NCBI GenBank assembly: GCA_021292105.1
Contig: CM037874.1
Span: 6,383,886-6,447,885 of the forward strand
Direction: 5' to 3'
DNA: 64,000 nt
Source: Anadara kagoshimensis
Lineage: Eukaryota; Mollusca; Bivalvia; Arcoida; Arcidae
In this document: piece after piece, positions 10,801 through 22,500 of the stretch
Layout of the letters: every line of letters starts with the position of its first letter
Numbering within the stretch: the stretch's first letter is position 1
Position numbers and translations under genes: made by a program
Notes under the pieces: model-generated
The model's input: only the letters and a program-made list of their open reading frames with translations
Databases searched by the model: none
Told to the model about the DNA's origin: nothing

Positions 10801-13800
10801 CAGTGCTTTGATTCACAGGTTCGACCCCCTCATTGCAGTGCTTTAATTCGCAGGTTCGACCCCCTAATTGCAGTGCTTTGATTCGCAGGTTCGACCCCCT
10901 AATTGCAGTGCTTTGATTCGCAGGTTCGACCCATTCATTGCAGTGCTTTGATTCGCATGTTCGAACCCCTAATTGCAGTGTTTTAATTCGCAGGTTCGAA
11001 CCCCTCATTGCAGTGCTTTGATTCGCAGGTTCGACCCCCTCATTGCAGTGCTTTGATTCGCAGGTTCGAACCCCTCATTGCAGTGCTTTAATTTGCAGGT
11101 TCGACCCACACATTGCAGTGCTTTGATTCGCAGGTTCGATCCATTCATTGCAGTGCTTTGATTCGCAGGTTCGAACCCCTAATTGCAGTGTTTTAATTCG
11201 CAGGTTCGAACCCCTCATTGCAGTGCTTTGATTCGCAGGTTCGACCCCCTCATTGCAGTGCTTTGATTCGCAGGTTCGAACCCCTCATTGCAGTGCTTTG
11301 ATTTGCAGGTTCGAACCCCTCATTGCAGTGCTTTGATTCGCAGGTTCGACCCCCTAATTGCAGTGCTTTGATCCGCAGGTTCGACCCACTCATTGCAGTG
11401 CTTTGATTCGCAGGTTCGACCATTTATTGCAGTGCTTTGATTCGCAGATTTGAGTCTTTGATTAGCAAGGTTGTGTCTGAGTGGACACTGCATGTATTAG
11501 CCATATACCAAGTGCCAAGTTGAAAATGTTGGTGAATATAACAGTCGCACAGGCACCATAAAAAGCAATTTTGGGTTTTTCGTTACGTAATGTACTTGGC
11601 AATGCCCAATGTAATTCAGAACATTTCATATCCACCTAACGGAATACAAAATGAATCCAGATTGAGATAATTAATTATAAAACTGGATACAATAATCATA
11701 ATTGTAGTCTTGGTGGTTAAGTTATTTTTGTAAACCTCTTACCATCTAATTTCTTCAAAAATATCGGGCTTTAAATATGCACACGATAAAAACAGTTTAC
11801 AGTGGTGGCAAAAACTTTGCATTTTAGTAAAGAAAACCCGTTCCAAATATATTTTAGATTCTTTCATTTTAACTCTAATGTGACTTAGCCGCCGAACGTG
11901 ACGACTTGTAGATCACATTATCTCAACGCCTGGGCTCGAACCCCACTCTAGTAGATCCTAATGAGTGAAAGTTATTTTTGTTCGCTAGTCGAAGGTAGGT
12001 GATCTCCGGATATTTACCTCCACAATCTATGAACCCACCGGCGGCTCTGTAACGTTATTCCACTTACTAGTAATCCGATGGCATGAAACAAACGCGCCTT
12101 TTCAATTCTTATTTTTGTGATTCGCAAGTTGTATTTATTTTTTGGTACAAAAAGCATGATTTTTTTCGTAACACGTATATTGAGACTTAAAGTGAGTACA
12201 GCCAAGCCCCAGTCCGTGCCCAAACTACAATGCCGACAGCAAAATAAACCAGTTAAACACGTGAACTTCCACCTGGGAATTGAGGCCGTGGATGCTCCGA
12301 AACTAATGGTCAACAACTTCTGTCTAGCTACCTACACCAACTACGCACAAAATCCAAACTGAGAATGAAAGGAACAGGAGAGGCCAAATACACCCATTTG
12401 GGTATAAACCTTTAAATACAGAGACATCATACGCATCACAAATATCGTGATGACGGCCATAAAGTCTTTATAACACTAGGCTTACAGTGATCCTTTGTCA
12501 ACCAATTCATTTGTAAATAGCTTATTTCATTATTCTGTCATATACCATTTTTGAATATACTGAATGATAAAATAAAACAAAATAGTATATGACAACCACA
12601 TACGGTTCATTAATAAACCGAGGATATCACAAACTCAGTAGGCAATAATTGTGTATTATTGTCAGAAATATACTATTGTTTACATTTGCTGCTAGTTAAA
12701 ATTTGGAATTCCTCTAAAACTAAGATAGGTAAAGTTAGCTACTAGTATCCAGCTACAAGAAGCCAGTTACTAGTAGCCAACTTTACCTATCTTTAAAACT
12801 AAGGTTTACTCCCTCGTGCAAATTATTTCCGTAGTTGATTTTGGTACCTTTGGATTTCTTTTCAACATCTTTTCAACGGTTTTGGTTTCATAGTTTTGGT
12901 CCAATCACTACTGATGAGGAATTGTATTCCGAAACGACCGTCTAGTGATGTAAAATTAAGACTGGTATATGTAATATGCAACTATTACATGAGTACTATA
13001 GTGTTATGTAGTGGATTATGTAATAAGATGCTAAGTCTGATAATATGTTTCATTATAGATATATTTATTTGCCGAATACACTGAATGTTCCACATGGTGG
13101 TTTTACCTGAAATGGATAGTTACAGACCTGAGCTCTCTCATCAAACACCAAACCTGAAAGTAAACAGTAGGGTGTTTAAGTAATATAGATGCTAACCTGC
13201 TGCTTTGTTTGATTATGAATACAATGTTTAACTGCGTACCAAACAGTATAATAATAAAGGCTCATTGTGAAGCAAAAAGTAAAAAAAGGTTAACCCTTGT
13301 ACCTTAAATATCACCAGAACCGACACACACAACCTTATGTATCGGGAAATAATTCTAGGTTCTGAAAAATGCTCGCGTTATCAAGAAAGCTACCATATAT
13401 ATTTTTCTTATTTTCAAGAAGATATCCATCTATATTTTCAAACTTGGTAATATTCAGTGAACATGTGCGTTTTTTAACAGGCTTCTTATGTTATATTTTC
13501 ATCATTTATCTGCTTAGTTTTAGGCGATGTTATGTCAGTGTCGGAATGTGGTTTGCAAGGATTTGACGTGACCGCAATATAAGCACATTTAGTAAAGCAA
13601 ATGATCAGTGGGCGAGCACCTTGCAGATCTTCAATGAACATGATTAAAAAATAAACACAAAACAACAATAAGGTCAGTAAAAGATTAATTTTGTACACTT
13701 TTATTTTTAGAAATTCGTATCTAGGTATATATAATAGTACAGGCCAGTCGAAAGCGAAACACTAAGCTTCCAAATTAGTGTCGAATCGACAGCTCATCTC

Positions 13801-16522
13801 GACCCCTTGTTAGTAACTAATATTTATTCAATGTTAGACGCTGCAATGTGGAATAAGTAACGTACCTCAGATACTGTTGTTAGCTCTATCTCGCACAAGT
13901 TTTGAAAATTTATAATATGGTACAACAAAAATGTACGAGAATATGCCATGTTCACAATGATTTTCGTAACTCGAAGGAATATCATGACAATACCTAAAAT
14001 CTTGAACGGCCATATACGACTCAACTGTTAATCTCTGTAAACAGTTTGCTTGTGTATTTCACTAATAGGGAAACAACCTTTATTTGGTACATGTAGTAAT
14101 TTTAGGCAATAGAATTGCTGACAATATTTATCCGCGACATATATTGGAATGTCGGGCTAAGAGAATGACTTGGCTGTCTGGTTGAGGGGTAGGACTTGGG
14201 TATACCTTGGTTGCCTGGTTGAGGGGTATGGAGGGTATAACATAGGTTCTTCTGTATTTTAACAGAGAATATAATAATGAAAGGAACAAAATATTAATGT
14301 TTCGCAGTTACCTTTATTGCAGAAATAATGTCCATAAAAGTTCTTGTTGTAACACCTGTAGTAGGATTGACAGCCGTTATTAATGTCAGCATAACGACCG
14401 TCTGGTGTTGACGTACAGTCTTTTATATCATTGCACGGATAACTGGCATCGTAATAACTACAATCAAATGGATTGAAATTCATCGTTAATTACTTTGAAT
14501 ATGCTCAAAGTTGCAAAATTCAGAATATTTCATTGTGGGTTTGTACATCAGTGACTAAATAGGATTTGAAAGGATACCAATTTATATCCATTGCCTCTGC
14601 GTAAAATAATTAGTTCTATATAAAATACTGCATCGAATGAGTTTACGTTTTCTTATATAAATGTCTTAATTTCTGCAACTTTATGTTTTTCTTCAAAACG
14701 TTTCACACAACTAGTAAACAGAAATTATAGATCACGTGATACTTGGACTCCATTAATTGTCGAGGTGGAACTAGTCTTAAGCTGATTAAAAACATACAAT
14801 GTAAAATATAGAATAAAAACCTAAAGTTACTGTCAAATCATAATTTCAAATGTACGATTATACTTAACGTGTGCAATGATTAATTAAACTATTTTTCACA
14901 GATTATTCATGGTTTTCACACTTGGTTTTCCTTTAAAAAGAGCATAATTGTCTCGTGATGACGTATATAGACGATCTTTAAGAAATACCTTCCACATCTT
15001 CCCGTTGTATTGACAAACGTTCCTCCCGCTGGACAGTGGACCAGTGTCGGTTTACTGGAGTTGCAGACGACATAGGACTGACAACTTAGTTCATAGATTC
15101 CATCGTCTCGGTTTGTACAATCAAAGGTAGCACAGGAGGCTGAACAGGAGGTAAGTAAAATGTACAAATAATCATACGTAAGTTTGTTTAATTTTGTTCA
15201 ATATATAATATAAAACAGGAAAGTTACTAGTAATCTTATTAACTAAACAGCTGTATATTAGAGAAATGAGTGCCTTGGTATGAAAGAAATAATTTTATCG
15301 AAAACAAACATACCAATCCATGTACAATTCATAATGCAAAAGTAAAATATAAACGCATCAATCAATGTTTAAATCATAAACCCGAAGCAAAGTAAAAACA
15401 AACATACCAATTGATGTCCAAATCACAATCCCAAAGCAAAGTTAAAACAAACATACAAATGCATGTCCAAATCAGAATCCGTAAGTAAAAGACAAACATT
15501 CAAATACATGTCCAAATCATAATCACAAAGTAAAGTAAGAACATACATGCAAAATACATGTCCAAAAAGATCACATGTCCACAAAATCAAAAACATATAT
15601 ACTTATCCATGTCCAACATAATTCCAAAGCAAAGTAAAAACATACATACCAATTAATACTCAAATCACACCCAAAGCAAGGTAAAAACAAACATACCAAT
15701 CCATGTTCAAATCACAATCCCTGCAAAGTCAAAAACAGACATACCAATCCATGTCCGAATCACAATGCCAACGCAAAGTAAAAACAAACATACAAAGCCA
15801 CGGTCAAATCACAATGCTAAAGCAAAGTAAACAGAGATATACCAATCTATGTTTAAATCACAACCCCAAAGCAAAGTTAAAAGATTGAAAATAGACAATT
15901 AATTAAAAAACGCGAACTTCCATTAGGTAAGTGAGGGTTATCAATAAGACGTAAAACATACACCCATCAGATATTACCATTCAGATGTTCAGTAGAGACC
16001 GGCCAAACGTTTATACAAAGTTAACGGACAACCGGATCTGCAGCTTATCTCGGCCCCTCGTTAGTTAGCTTTATCGACAGCTATTCGACAGCTACCATCT
16101 ATTCTTCGGCAGCTTTCAGGTCACTTGCTATACAAAATACGACTTGGCAGCCAAACTGCGACACCTTTTTGTTAGCACAGTGTTACACTTTCGAGGGCTC
16201 TAAACTGTAATTCGTTTTATTGCAAACAACTTGGTAATTTTTACCTAACCTTATTCAGAATTTTCCAATTCTTATTTAGAACGACTTCTTTTCAAAACAT
16301 TTTATAAACCAAGGATAAGGTGCTGAATAGTTTGTTGAAAACATGAAAACAAATCAAGCGATTTAAATGCTGTTGTTCTTAACTATATACAGAACTATCA
16401 ATAATTTAGAACAAAATTCCAATAAAATGCGGTAGATCAAAGTAAAACAAACCACTGGCTATTGAATACTTACCTATAGCAAGAAGTGGTAACAGGTATG
16501 TCAGAATAACAGTGTTCTCCAT
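4349..16522 (-). CDS. Secreted protein with three chitin-binding CBM14 (peritrophin-A) domains
   Basis: Six exons form a 612-bp frame (203 aa). E1 16522-16474 is the signal peptide (MENTVILTYLLPLLAI). E2 15139-14989 is CBM14 domain 1 (CTNRDDGIYELSCQSYVVC). E3 14457-14312 plus E4 13153-13107 form domain 2 (DGRYADINNGCQSYYRC, then GLVFDERAQVCNYP). E5 5605-5467 plus E6 4428-4349 form domain 3 (DGRYADKSLGCHSYYTC, then GLVFDEVLQTCNWP). All junctions use GT..AG and the phases fit (1,2,1,0,1). CBM14 domains bind chitin in extracellular matrices, peritrophic membranes and mollusc shell, and in some immune proteins. For E5 the model uses the AG at 5607-5606 rather than one 7 nt upstream, because only that joins E4 in frame; it yields QNVAPPCG, matching QNVVPPCG in E6. 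The 7.5-kb E4-E5 intron holds two minisatellites and several foldbacks. Whether it is shell, gut or defence related cannot be told. Confidence 0.87.
4632..4830 (+). repeat. dispersed repeat R1
   Basis: R1 copy with the leading ATCCATGTCC tract, AAGCAAAGTAAAAGC, CACGTGAACTTCCACC and GTTTAGCTAGCTACACC motifs. It lies just upstream of the CBM14 terminal exon, in its last intron. Confidence 0.65.
4846..4892. repeat. (TA)n microsatellite
   Basis: About 23 uninterrupted TA dinucleotides next to the R1 copy, in the last intron of the CBM14 gene. Confidence 0.95.
5225..5275. repeat. (TA)n(GT)n compound microsatellite
   Basis: A short TA run followed by about 19 GT units with one GG interruption, in the last intron of the CBM14 gene. 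Confidence 0.95.
5935..6745. repeat. minisatellite, about 50-60-bp units
   Basis: About 15 tandem units, each with the core GTTCTTGTGT, a stretch of TATACGTTGTCTTGGTTACT type, and ACTCGTCACACG. Two length classes alternate: one with TTATTGTTG between core and TATACG, the other with TACATTGGTGTATTA. The array is stop-poor in several frames, which explains the overlapping open frames here; none has coding signatures. It lies in the large E4-E5 intron of the CBM14 gene. Confidence 0.9.
6850..8625. other. intron stretch without recognised content
   Basis: Intron DNA between the minisatellite and the foldback cluster. A minus-strand open frame (7474-7286) is preceded by TTTCAG and followed by gtaaga. 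It matches no family I know and does not fit the phase of the surrounding CBM14 exons, so it is not called a gene. Confidence 0.35.
8632..8672. repeat. short inverted repeat
   Basis: ATGGAAATCCC and GGGATTTCCAT lie about 16 bp apart and can form a stem-loop. Nearby are two CCACGTG E-box motifs and several TGACGTCA-like (CRE-like) motifs. Confidence 0.5.
9105..9258. repeat. foldback (MITE-like) hairpin 1
   Basis: A long imperfect palindrome. The left arm contains TATCCATGTAGGATA and CTCACCCTCGG; the right arm contains TATCCTACATGGATA and CCCTCGGGTGAG. The arms are about 65 bp around a loop of about 25 bp, which itself carries GAGACTCGGC..GCCTCGTCTC. No coding capacity. It probably derives from a small inverted-repeat transposon in the CBM14 intron. 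Confidence 0.8.
9565..9741. repeat. foldback (MITE-like) hairpin 2
   Basis: Palindromic element. The left arm begins ATAGAATCTGTCACCTGTTT and the right arm ends with its complement AAACAGGTGACAGATTCTAT. Inner arms carry GGGTGATGTGATGTAACA and TGTTACATCACATCACCC. It lies about 300 bp from hairpin 1. Both have a TAGAATC-type sequence at or near an end. Confidence 0.85.
9988..10057. repeat. tandem duplication of about 37 bp
   Basis: Two adjacent near-identical copies containing AAAAACGAACATTGAGTGTT and CATAGACCTTGTC. Confidence 0.8.
10190..11455. repeat. 35-bp minisatellite carrying a tRNA B-box motif in every unit
   Basis: About 36 tandem copies of a 35-bp unit running CAGTGCTTTGATTCGCAG, then GGTTCGAACCCCTCATTG. 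Main variants change GAACCCC to GACCCCC or GACCCAC, TTTGA to TTTAA, and CTCATTG to CTAATTG. The first six units are the most diverged. GGTTCGAACC is both a perfect palindrome and a match to the Pol III B-box consensus. Open frames on both strands arise because the unit lacks stops. It lies in the E4-E5 intron of the CBM14 gene. Confidence 0.95.
11880..11965 (+). repeat. possible tRNA-derived SINE remnant
   Basis: GGGCTCGAACCCC resembles a B box, and an upstream CTTAGCCGCCGAACG is only weakly A-box-like. There is no cloverleaf, so it is not called a tRNA gene. Confidence 0.3.
12190..12480 (+). repeat. dispersed repeat R1, diverged
   Basis: Carries ACACGTGAACTTCCACC, GTCTAGCTACCTACACC and the 3' part with ATCGTGATGACGGCCATAAA. 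Open frames over it on both strands are repeat-derived. Confidence 0.65.
12722..12793. repeat. short perfect-stem foldback
   Basis: AAGATAGGTAAAGTTAGCTA..TACTAG on the left pairs with CTAGTAGCCAACTTTACCTA..TCTT on the right around an AGCTACAAGAAGCC-type loop. It lies in the CBM14 gene intron, about 360 bp past exon 4 on the right-to-left path. It may be a MITE or a hairpin RNA locus. Confidence 0.65.
15290..15895 (+). repeat. tandem array of the R1 leading unit
   Basis: About 12 diverged units of roughly 50 bp, each with AACATACCAATCCATGTCC, AAATCACAATCCCAAAGC and AAAGTAAAAAC. It runs into an R1 body fragment (GCGAACTTCCATTAGG at about 15911). It lies in intron 1 of the CBM14 gene. The open frame across it is repeat-derived. 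Confidence 0.8.
16020..16210 (+). repeat. dispersed repeat R2, fragment
   Basis: Diverged partner of 3215-3400. The shared blocks include the GACACCTTT..GTTAGC..CAGTGTTA segment and the TCGAGGGCT / TCGATGGGCT segment. Confidence 0.4.
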
Positions 16523-17349
16523 TTTGTAGATGTGTTTGTGTAGCTAGTATGTGTAAGGCCATCTGTTGTCCAGAGTTTAGTTTATATCTTCAAAATCGAC
16601 CTATTTCGCATTTTCACCTTTAGTAGCATTTAAGTTCAAATTTCAAACTGAACGAAGTAACACCTCAACTGTCTGTCATATACGACTTATAATATCTAAG
16701 TCAATATGACTTATGATATCTCGTCTACAGAGAATTATATTTCCTTAGGTTGACCTTTATGTTCAATACAAATTCAGGACAGCATGTTTGGAGTACTTGA
16801 CCATTGTACTGGTAATGTTTGAAATACAAATATTTAATCAGAAACTTAGGTATTTTGTTTCTAAAATATAAGGGATGTTGTTGAATTAATGAATCTTCAA
16901 GATAAGTATTACTTTTAAACATGTACATGTTTACAGTTTACTTGGATGGCTATGACAAAGATACCCGAACCTAGAAATAATCATGTTTTATTATATTAGT
17001 TGCTCGTCTAAAGTCAGGAATATACGATCCGTACCCCAATAAGTAATTGTAATTCATCGACTTTCGGCTGTTTTGTTATTTACCTCTGTATACGGGTCAT
17101 CTGCTTATATATTTTTGACCCAGTTGCTCTTAATTTGTGTTATTTGAAGCTGTATACAAGGACCACCTGACTTCAAAGGCCGCTTTTACTTGTTTCCTTA
17201 GGCTGTCTTTATAGACAAGTTTGACTGTATTGTAATTTGATCTTGGTTACTTTGACTGGTTTGATTGTATTGTTCGTGGTTAGATTAGCTGTCACGTTTA
17301 TGTTTTTCAGATCACATATTGTTTTTCTTTCTGATACACTGTATCTTAT

Positions 17350-17415
17350 TGTAGTGTCATGTGCTACATTTGAATTTTTAAAAATAACGCATTCAAAAGT
17401 AGCACATAACAATTG
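17350..17415. repeat. short foldback, copy 1
   Basis: CATGTGCTACATTTGAAT pairs with ATTCAAAAGTAGCACATA around an AT-rich loop containing ATAACGC. A second copy with the same arms lies at 27588-27660. Confidence 0.65.
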
Positions 17416-17511
17416 TGACGTATTCTTGCTAATTCTGTTAATGGTCAAGTGCATATTATCCAGCTGCTTCGGTGTACATTATCGGAAGAGTGTCACGCGA
17501 AGAGGATTTTC

Positions 17512-17665
17512 TAATTAAACAGCAAGTGCTTACCCTTCCGGAGCACCCGTCCTCACTTTTAGGTGGAAGTTCACGTGTTTGACTGAATTTGCCTTTTTCA
17601 AAATTTTTATTTTGCTTTGGGATTGTGAATTGGACATGGATTGTTATGTTTGTTTTTTATTTACA
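17512..17665 (-). repeat. dispersed repeat R1, minus orientation
   Basis: Reverse-oriented copy: GTGCTTACCCTTCCGGAGCA, GGTGGAAGTTCACGTGTTT, TTTGCTTTGGGATTGTGA, ACATGGATTG. Confidence 0.7.
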
Positions 17666-17704
17666 CTTACATTTTAGTATATTGTTGTCATCATTTTGTA
17701 ATCA

Positions 17705-18045
17705 TCAAAAACATACATACTAATCCATGTTCGAATCACAATCCAGAAGCAAAATACAAACTTTGGAACTGACAAATTTGGTTAGACACGTGAACTGCCA
17801 CCAGGGAAGTGAGGCCGGGTGCTCCGGTATGGTAAGCACCCCTGTTTAGCCAGCTGCACCCGTCACGTGTGTAATCAAAATTTTGTGAAAGGAACACGAA
17901 ACTATATATATATGGGACGTCAAATATATTCAGGGCAATCCTGGCACAGAGACCTCCAAAATATCAACAATACTGTGATGAAGCCTTGAATAAACCTGGG
18001 TCAACAATGTATTTGCAAGCAGCCTGCTTCGTTGTCCCCGTAGAT
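17705..18045 (+). repeat. dispersed repeat R1, near full length
   Basis: Runs from the leading unit (ATCCATGTTCGAATCACAA) through CACGTG, GCCACCAGGGAAGTGAGGCC and the 3' part ending TTTGCAAGCAGCCTGCTTCG. It faces the minus-oriented copy at 17512-17665, about 40 bp away. Confidence 0.7.
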
Positions 18046-18224
18046 TCTTAAGGTGATTACCAGTATTCCATGACAAAGTTGATACAGTGTTCTTACAATT
18101 AGATACCTTTATCTTTAGGCAACAATCGATTATTTCTTAAAACCATTCGAACACCAAACAGATATGGCAAGGTACAATGAGAACATACTCATACCACTCT
18201 TGCTAAAAGAACAGTGGTAGTATA

Positions 18225-18480
18225 TATCAAAAACAAACAAACTGTTCTAATCCACGTTCAAATCAAAATAAAAAAAAAATAAAGTGAAAATATTGAAAAC
18301 TTGTAAATTTAGTTAAAAGCATGAACTTCGACCAGGGAAGTGAAGCAGCTCCAGAAGGATAACCCTTTTGCTTAGCTACAACCACCACGTCTATGACCAA
18401 AATTGAGAATGAAAGGAAACCTGAAACTATGAACGTCAAATATATGTATAACAAGTCCTAAAATATCTGAAATACTTATG
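18225..18480 (+). repeat. dispersed repeat R1, diverged
   Basis: Shares ATCCACGTTCAAATCAAAAT, CGACCAGGGAAGTGAAGC and the AATGAAAGGAA..CTATGAACGTCAAATATAT segment with the family. Confidence 0.6.
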
Positions 18481-19237
18481 GATGACGATTTACTGGGGCG
18501 TCTGAAGTTTTGTTCTTCTGGGGTATTCTGGAGTTATAAAACAAAGCCTGTATTTGTGCTGTTTTGGGAAAACATAACTACTTGTTAAAATTCCTTATCT
18601 ATATATAATTAATTCGTTTAACAGCAAAATAGTTTCAACTAAATATGGTAGTTTCTTAAATCTATAAACGTATGAAGTTTATTGTTAGCGCTATTTTGTA
18701 TTTAAATCAGCTCCACAAATAACGTTTTTTAATCATAAAAGATGTTATCCATGTTCCCTTCAACATTTGTATTGAACTGTCATATATTATAATATCGCCG
18801 TACGCGTAAAATCATATAAATCACGAAGCGGTTTATGGTTGAATTTCCCCAGTCATCTTAAACAGTTCATAACTTGATGAAAGATTACAAAATGTCAATT
18901 CTTACAGAATATCACAATGAACAGAAGGATATCGATTTAGAAATATCAGTTGGAAGTATTTGATGAGTTATAATTACGCATTATTACGCTTCGTACGTCA
19001 TGACGGAATTATTTCAACAGTTCGTCGAATAATAATGTTAGTCCAAAAAAAGGGGTTCATATAGAAGGTGATTCAGATTCTAAATATATATAGTTTTAGT
19101 GGAAACCACAATGATACAATGCCTCACAAGTATTGTTTTTGCCTGACGTATCAGAAAGTTTTGCATAATGTTCCACTCGTTATCACTTATCACGTGATAC
19201 AAGATGACGTATCACGTGATACATAATTGAACACTGC

Positions 19238-19547
19238 TTATCCGACAAGACCAGGTTGTATGTTGCTAGTGGTTTGTGTGTCAGCTGTTGGTACAGTGGA
19301 ATTATGAGCAGCTAGTAACGGGTCTATCAACGTCTTCCAATCATTAACCGACCACGATGAATAAGCATTAACCAATACATCATTGATCATAAAGGTCGGA
19401 GTACCAGATACACCTCCTAAATAAAACAAATAAGTTAATTAATAAATAAATATATAAATTAATTATCAATAAATAAATAATACCAAATATATCTCCTATA
19501 AATAAATAAATCATACCAAATATATCTCCTATAAATAAATAAATAGA

Positions 19548-19582
<35 letters not shown>

Positions 19583-22500
19583 ATCATTATCATCAGTTAT
19601 CCATAAAGGCCGGCCTACCAGACACTCATATAAGTAAATATTTGCATTTGTGTGACTGAACTGGGTTCACAGTTTTTCTTTGGTTTTAATGAATAGTCCT
19701 TTATTCCATGTATATTAAAACATAAAAAAACAGCAGGCTAGGGAGATCCTTTAATTGTTTTTTATTTGTACCTGTCACTGCATTTTTTATTTTGAGTAAA
19801 AAGGAAGGATTTAAGCCATTTTCAAGGATTCAACGCACGGAAAGTGGTTGGAGTACTATTGTGCCTGATGACTCTATACGATACAGAAAGACTAAGTTCC
19901 AAACCGCAAAAGACTGAACAAGCACCTGTCTGATGACTAGAATTAAGTAATATCATTACAGTATACTTACTGCTACATGTATATTTCCATCCTATCCTCG
20001 CTTTTACATTGATATCATTGTCATCCATCATTGTCATAAACACAGACTTGGACACGCCTAAATGACCGGCAATCAGGGACAAATCTCTGTAAGTAACATT
20101 GTATATAAGCTTGTAATTCAATACAATATAAATGATAATAACAAATAATAGATGGATGAAAGACAAGTTAAAAGCAAGTGAAGACATAAAACTTATACAC
20201 ATATACATATTGAGAACAGTGATTATAAAACAGCTGACTCTGAAATGGTGACAAAACAAATATACCAGGCCATGTCAAAATCACAAATGATATCTAGCGA
20301 TTTGGTTTGTGGTTTTTTGTGCGGTCTGTCTGTTCTACTACTGGGAGAATTAGGGGTCATTCACAACCAGATATATCAATACAGCTAGCCAGGGAGCTTT
20401 AACTACGAGGGGAAGTCAGAATGTTCATAGACAGCGTATTCAGCCAAGCGTAACACACATTTTCTTTACTTATTTAGACAACACAACATTCCGCCATTTT
20501 AAACATATCAAGTTTATTTGTCACAACATATTTGTGTAATTCTTAAAAGCATTCAAAGTTGGTGACTATCAAGCAATGATGGAAAATCAAAATGTTGAGT
20601 TTAGGGCAGTAATAAAGTTCTTCACAGTAGAGGGATCAAATGCCAAAGAAATTCAGCAACGAATGGCCGAGGTGTACGGTGACAGTGGTCCTGCCTATTC
20701 ACAGCGGCAAAACGGTCAGCTGAATTTAAACGTGGGCGCACCTCCACGGTCAGGTCGTCCAGCTGATGCTATTACAAAGGAAATTGTCATGTCTGTGGAG
20801 ACCTTCATGAATGATCGTCGAATTAGAATTGATGACATAGCTAGGGAGTGTGACATTTCACATGGAAGTGTATACACAGATATCTACGAGCATCTTTGGA
20901 TGTCGAAAGTATTTGCAAGATGGGTCCCCAGAAACCTTTATGTGCAGGATCGCTTCCAAAGACTCCAGTCAAGTTGGGAGCTTCTTGACATTTATAATGA
21001 TAACCCGGATAGCTTCCATTTACTTTAGTAACTGGTGATGAAACGTGGATTCATCATTTGGGACCCAGAAACCAAAAAAAGAGTCCATGCAATAGAAGCA
21101 CCCTGGTTCACCCCCACCAAGGAAATTCAAAACCCAACCCTCAGCTGGCACAGTCATGGCCACTGTGTTTTGGGATTCTAAGGGTGTTCTGTTGATCAAT
21201 TATAAACCTGCTGGAATCTCTATCACTGGGGCTTACTATGCTGATCTAATGAAGTAGTTGAAAGCTGCTATTAAAATAAAAAGGAGGGGAAAGTTGAGCC
21301 GATGGGTATTGCTTCTTCACGACAATGCTCCTGTGCACAAGTCAAGGATTGCACAAGCAGTGATTCGTTAATGCAAGTTCGAACAACTTAATCACCCACC
21401 CTACAGTTTCGCACCCAATGATTATTGCCTATTTAGAAATTAGAAATCCATTTACGGGGAATCAGATTTCCTGATGATAATGGACTTAAGTCTTCTACAG
21501 AGGCATGGTTTAAGGACCAAACTGAAGACTTCTATTTCAAAGGTATAGACAGTCTGAAAGAAAAGTGGGCTATGTGCATTGGGGTAAATGGGGACTATAT
21601 TGAAAAATAATAATAAAATGTATGGTTGCAGCAATATATACCCCGTTCTATGAACTTTTTGACCTCCCCTCATACCTATATATGAATCTCAACTTAAATA
21701 ATTCATTCAATAAATGTAATTCATGTAACTATATATATAATTTTTTCTATAATTTAAATCGGTACATTGACACAGTAAACAAACATTATATGATTATAGC
21801 ATAGCGATGAGGTCAATAAGCGATTTATGGACTAAAGCAAATGTAAACAAAGAATATAACACGAAGCAGAAAATGATTCCGGAAAAACCAGGCACGTGCT
21901 CCAATTCAATATGGTTTTTGCACGCACCACAATGCAATGCAATATTTATCAAAAACCACATGACGCAATTTAATTCAATAAAAATGATCAAATGGTATGA
22001 TTTTATAATCAAAAACAAACAAATCTACGTCAAAATCAAAATCCCAAAACAAAGCAAACCAGGTTGAACATGTGAACTTCCACCAAGGAAGTAAGGCCGG
22101 GTACTGCGGAAGAGTAAATACCTCCAATTTATGTAGCTACCCTCCACGTATAAAATACAAATTAAGAATGGAAGGAACATTGAAATATTGAATGTCAAAT
22201 ATATCAAGGGTAATTTTGCGTATACACAGACACCCTACTTATAAACTATGTTTTAATGATGACCTTTAAACTTTTTTAGAGTTTTGATAAGCCTAGGCCT
22301 GCAATGTTCCTGTGTCAACAATTTATTTGCAAGCAGCTTGCTTCGTTGATAAATGTTACTGCAAAGTATCTATTTACGTTTTTGATTTGTAGGATTTACT
22401 TACTGTTTTATATCGTTCTCCGACATATCAGCGGTAACAGAATTTACAAAATAAACCAGATTTGCGTAAATATTTGCCATCCAAGCGTATGACATATTAC

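Larger units (their letters stand above)
16523..19237. other. intergenic stretch between the CBM14 gene and D1
   Basis: No exon recognised. It is populated by a small foldback (17350-17415) and three R1 copies listed separately. A minus-strand GATATAAAC about 60 nt upstream of the CBM14 ATG (near 16581-16589) is a weak TATA-like candidate. Confidence 0.4.

Noticed and set aside
10173..11008. Open frames on both strands over the 35-bp array
   Set aside because: Unit length is not a multiple of three and frames exist on both strands; explained by the repeat.
9780..11460. CRISPR-like array
   Set aside because: Eukaryotic context; repeat units are head-to-tail without spacers.
12014..12042. 29-bp possible micro-exon between CBM14 exons 4 and 5
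   Set aside because: Phase would fit the alternative acceptor at 5612, but the sequence has no CBM14 character and the direct exon 4-5 join reproduces the motif seen in exon 6.
12117..12362. 81-aa plus-strand frame and 100-aa minus-strand frame
   Set aside because: Both overlap a dispersed R1 copy.
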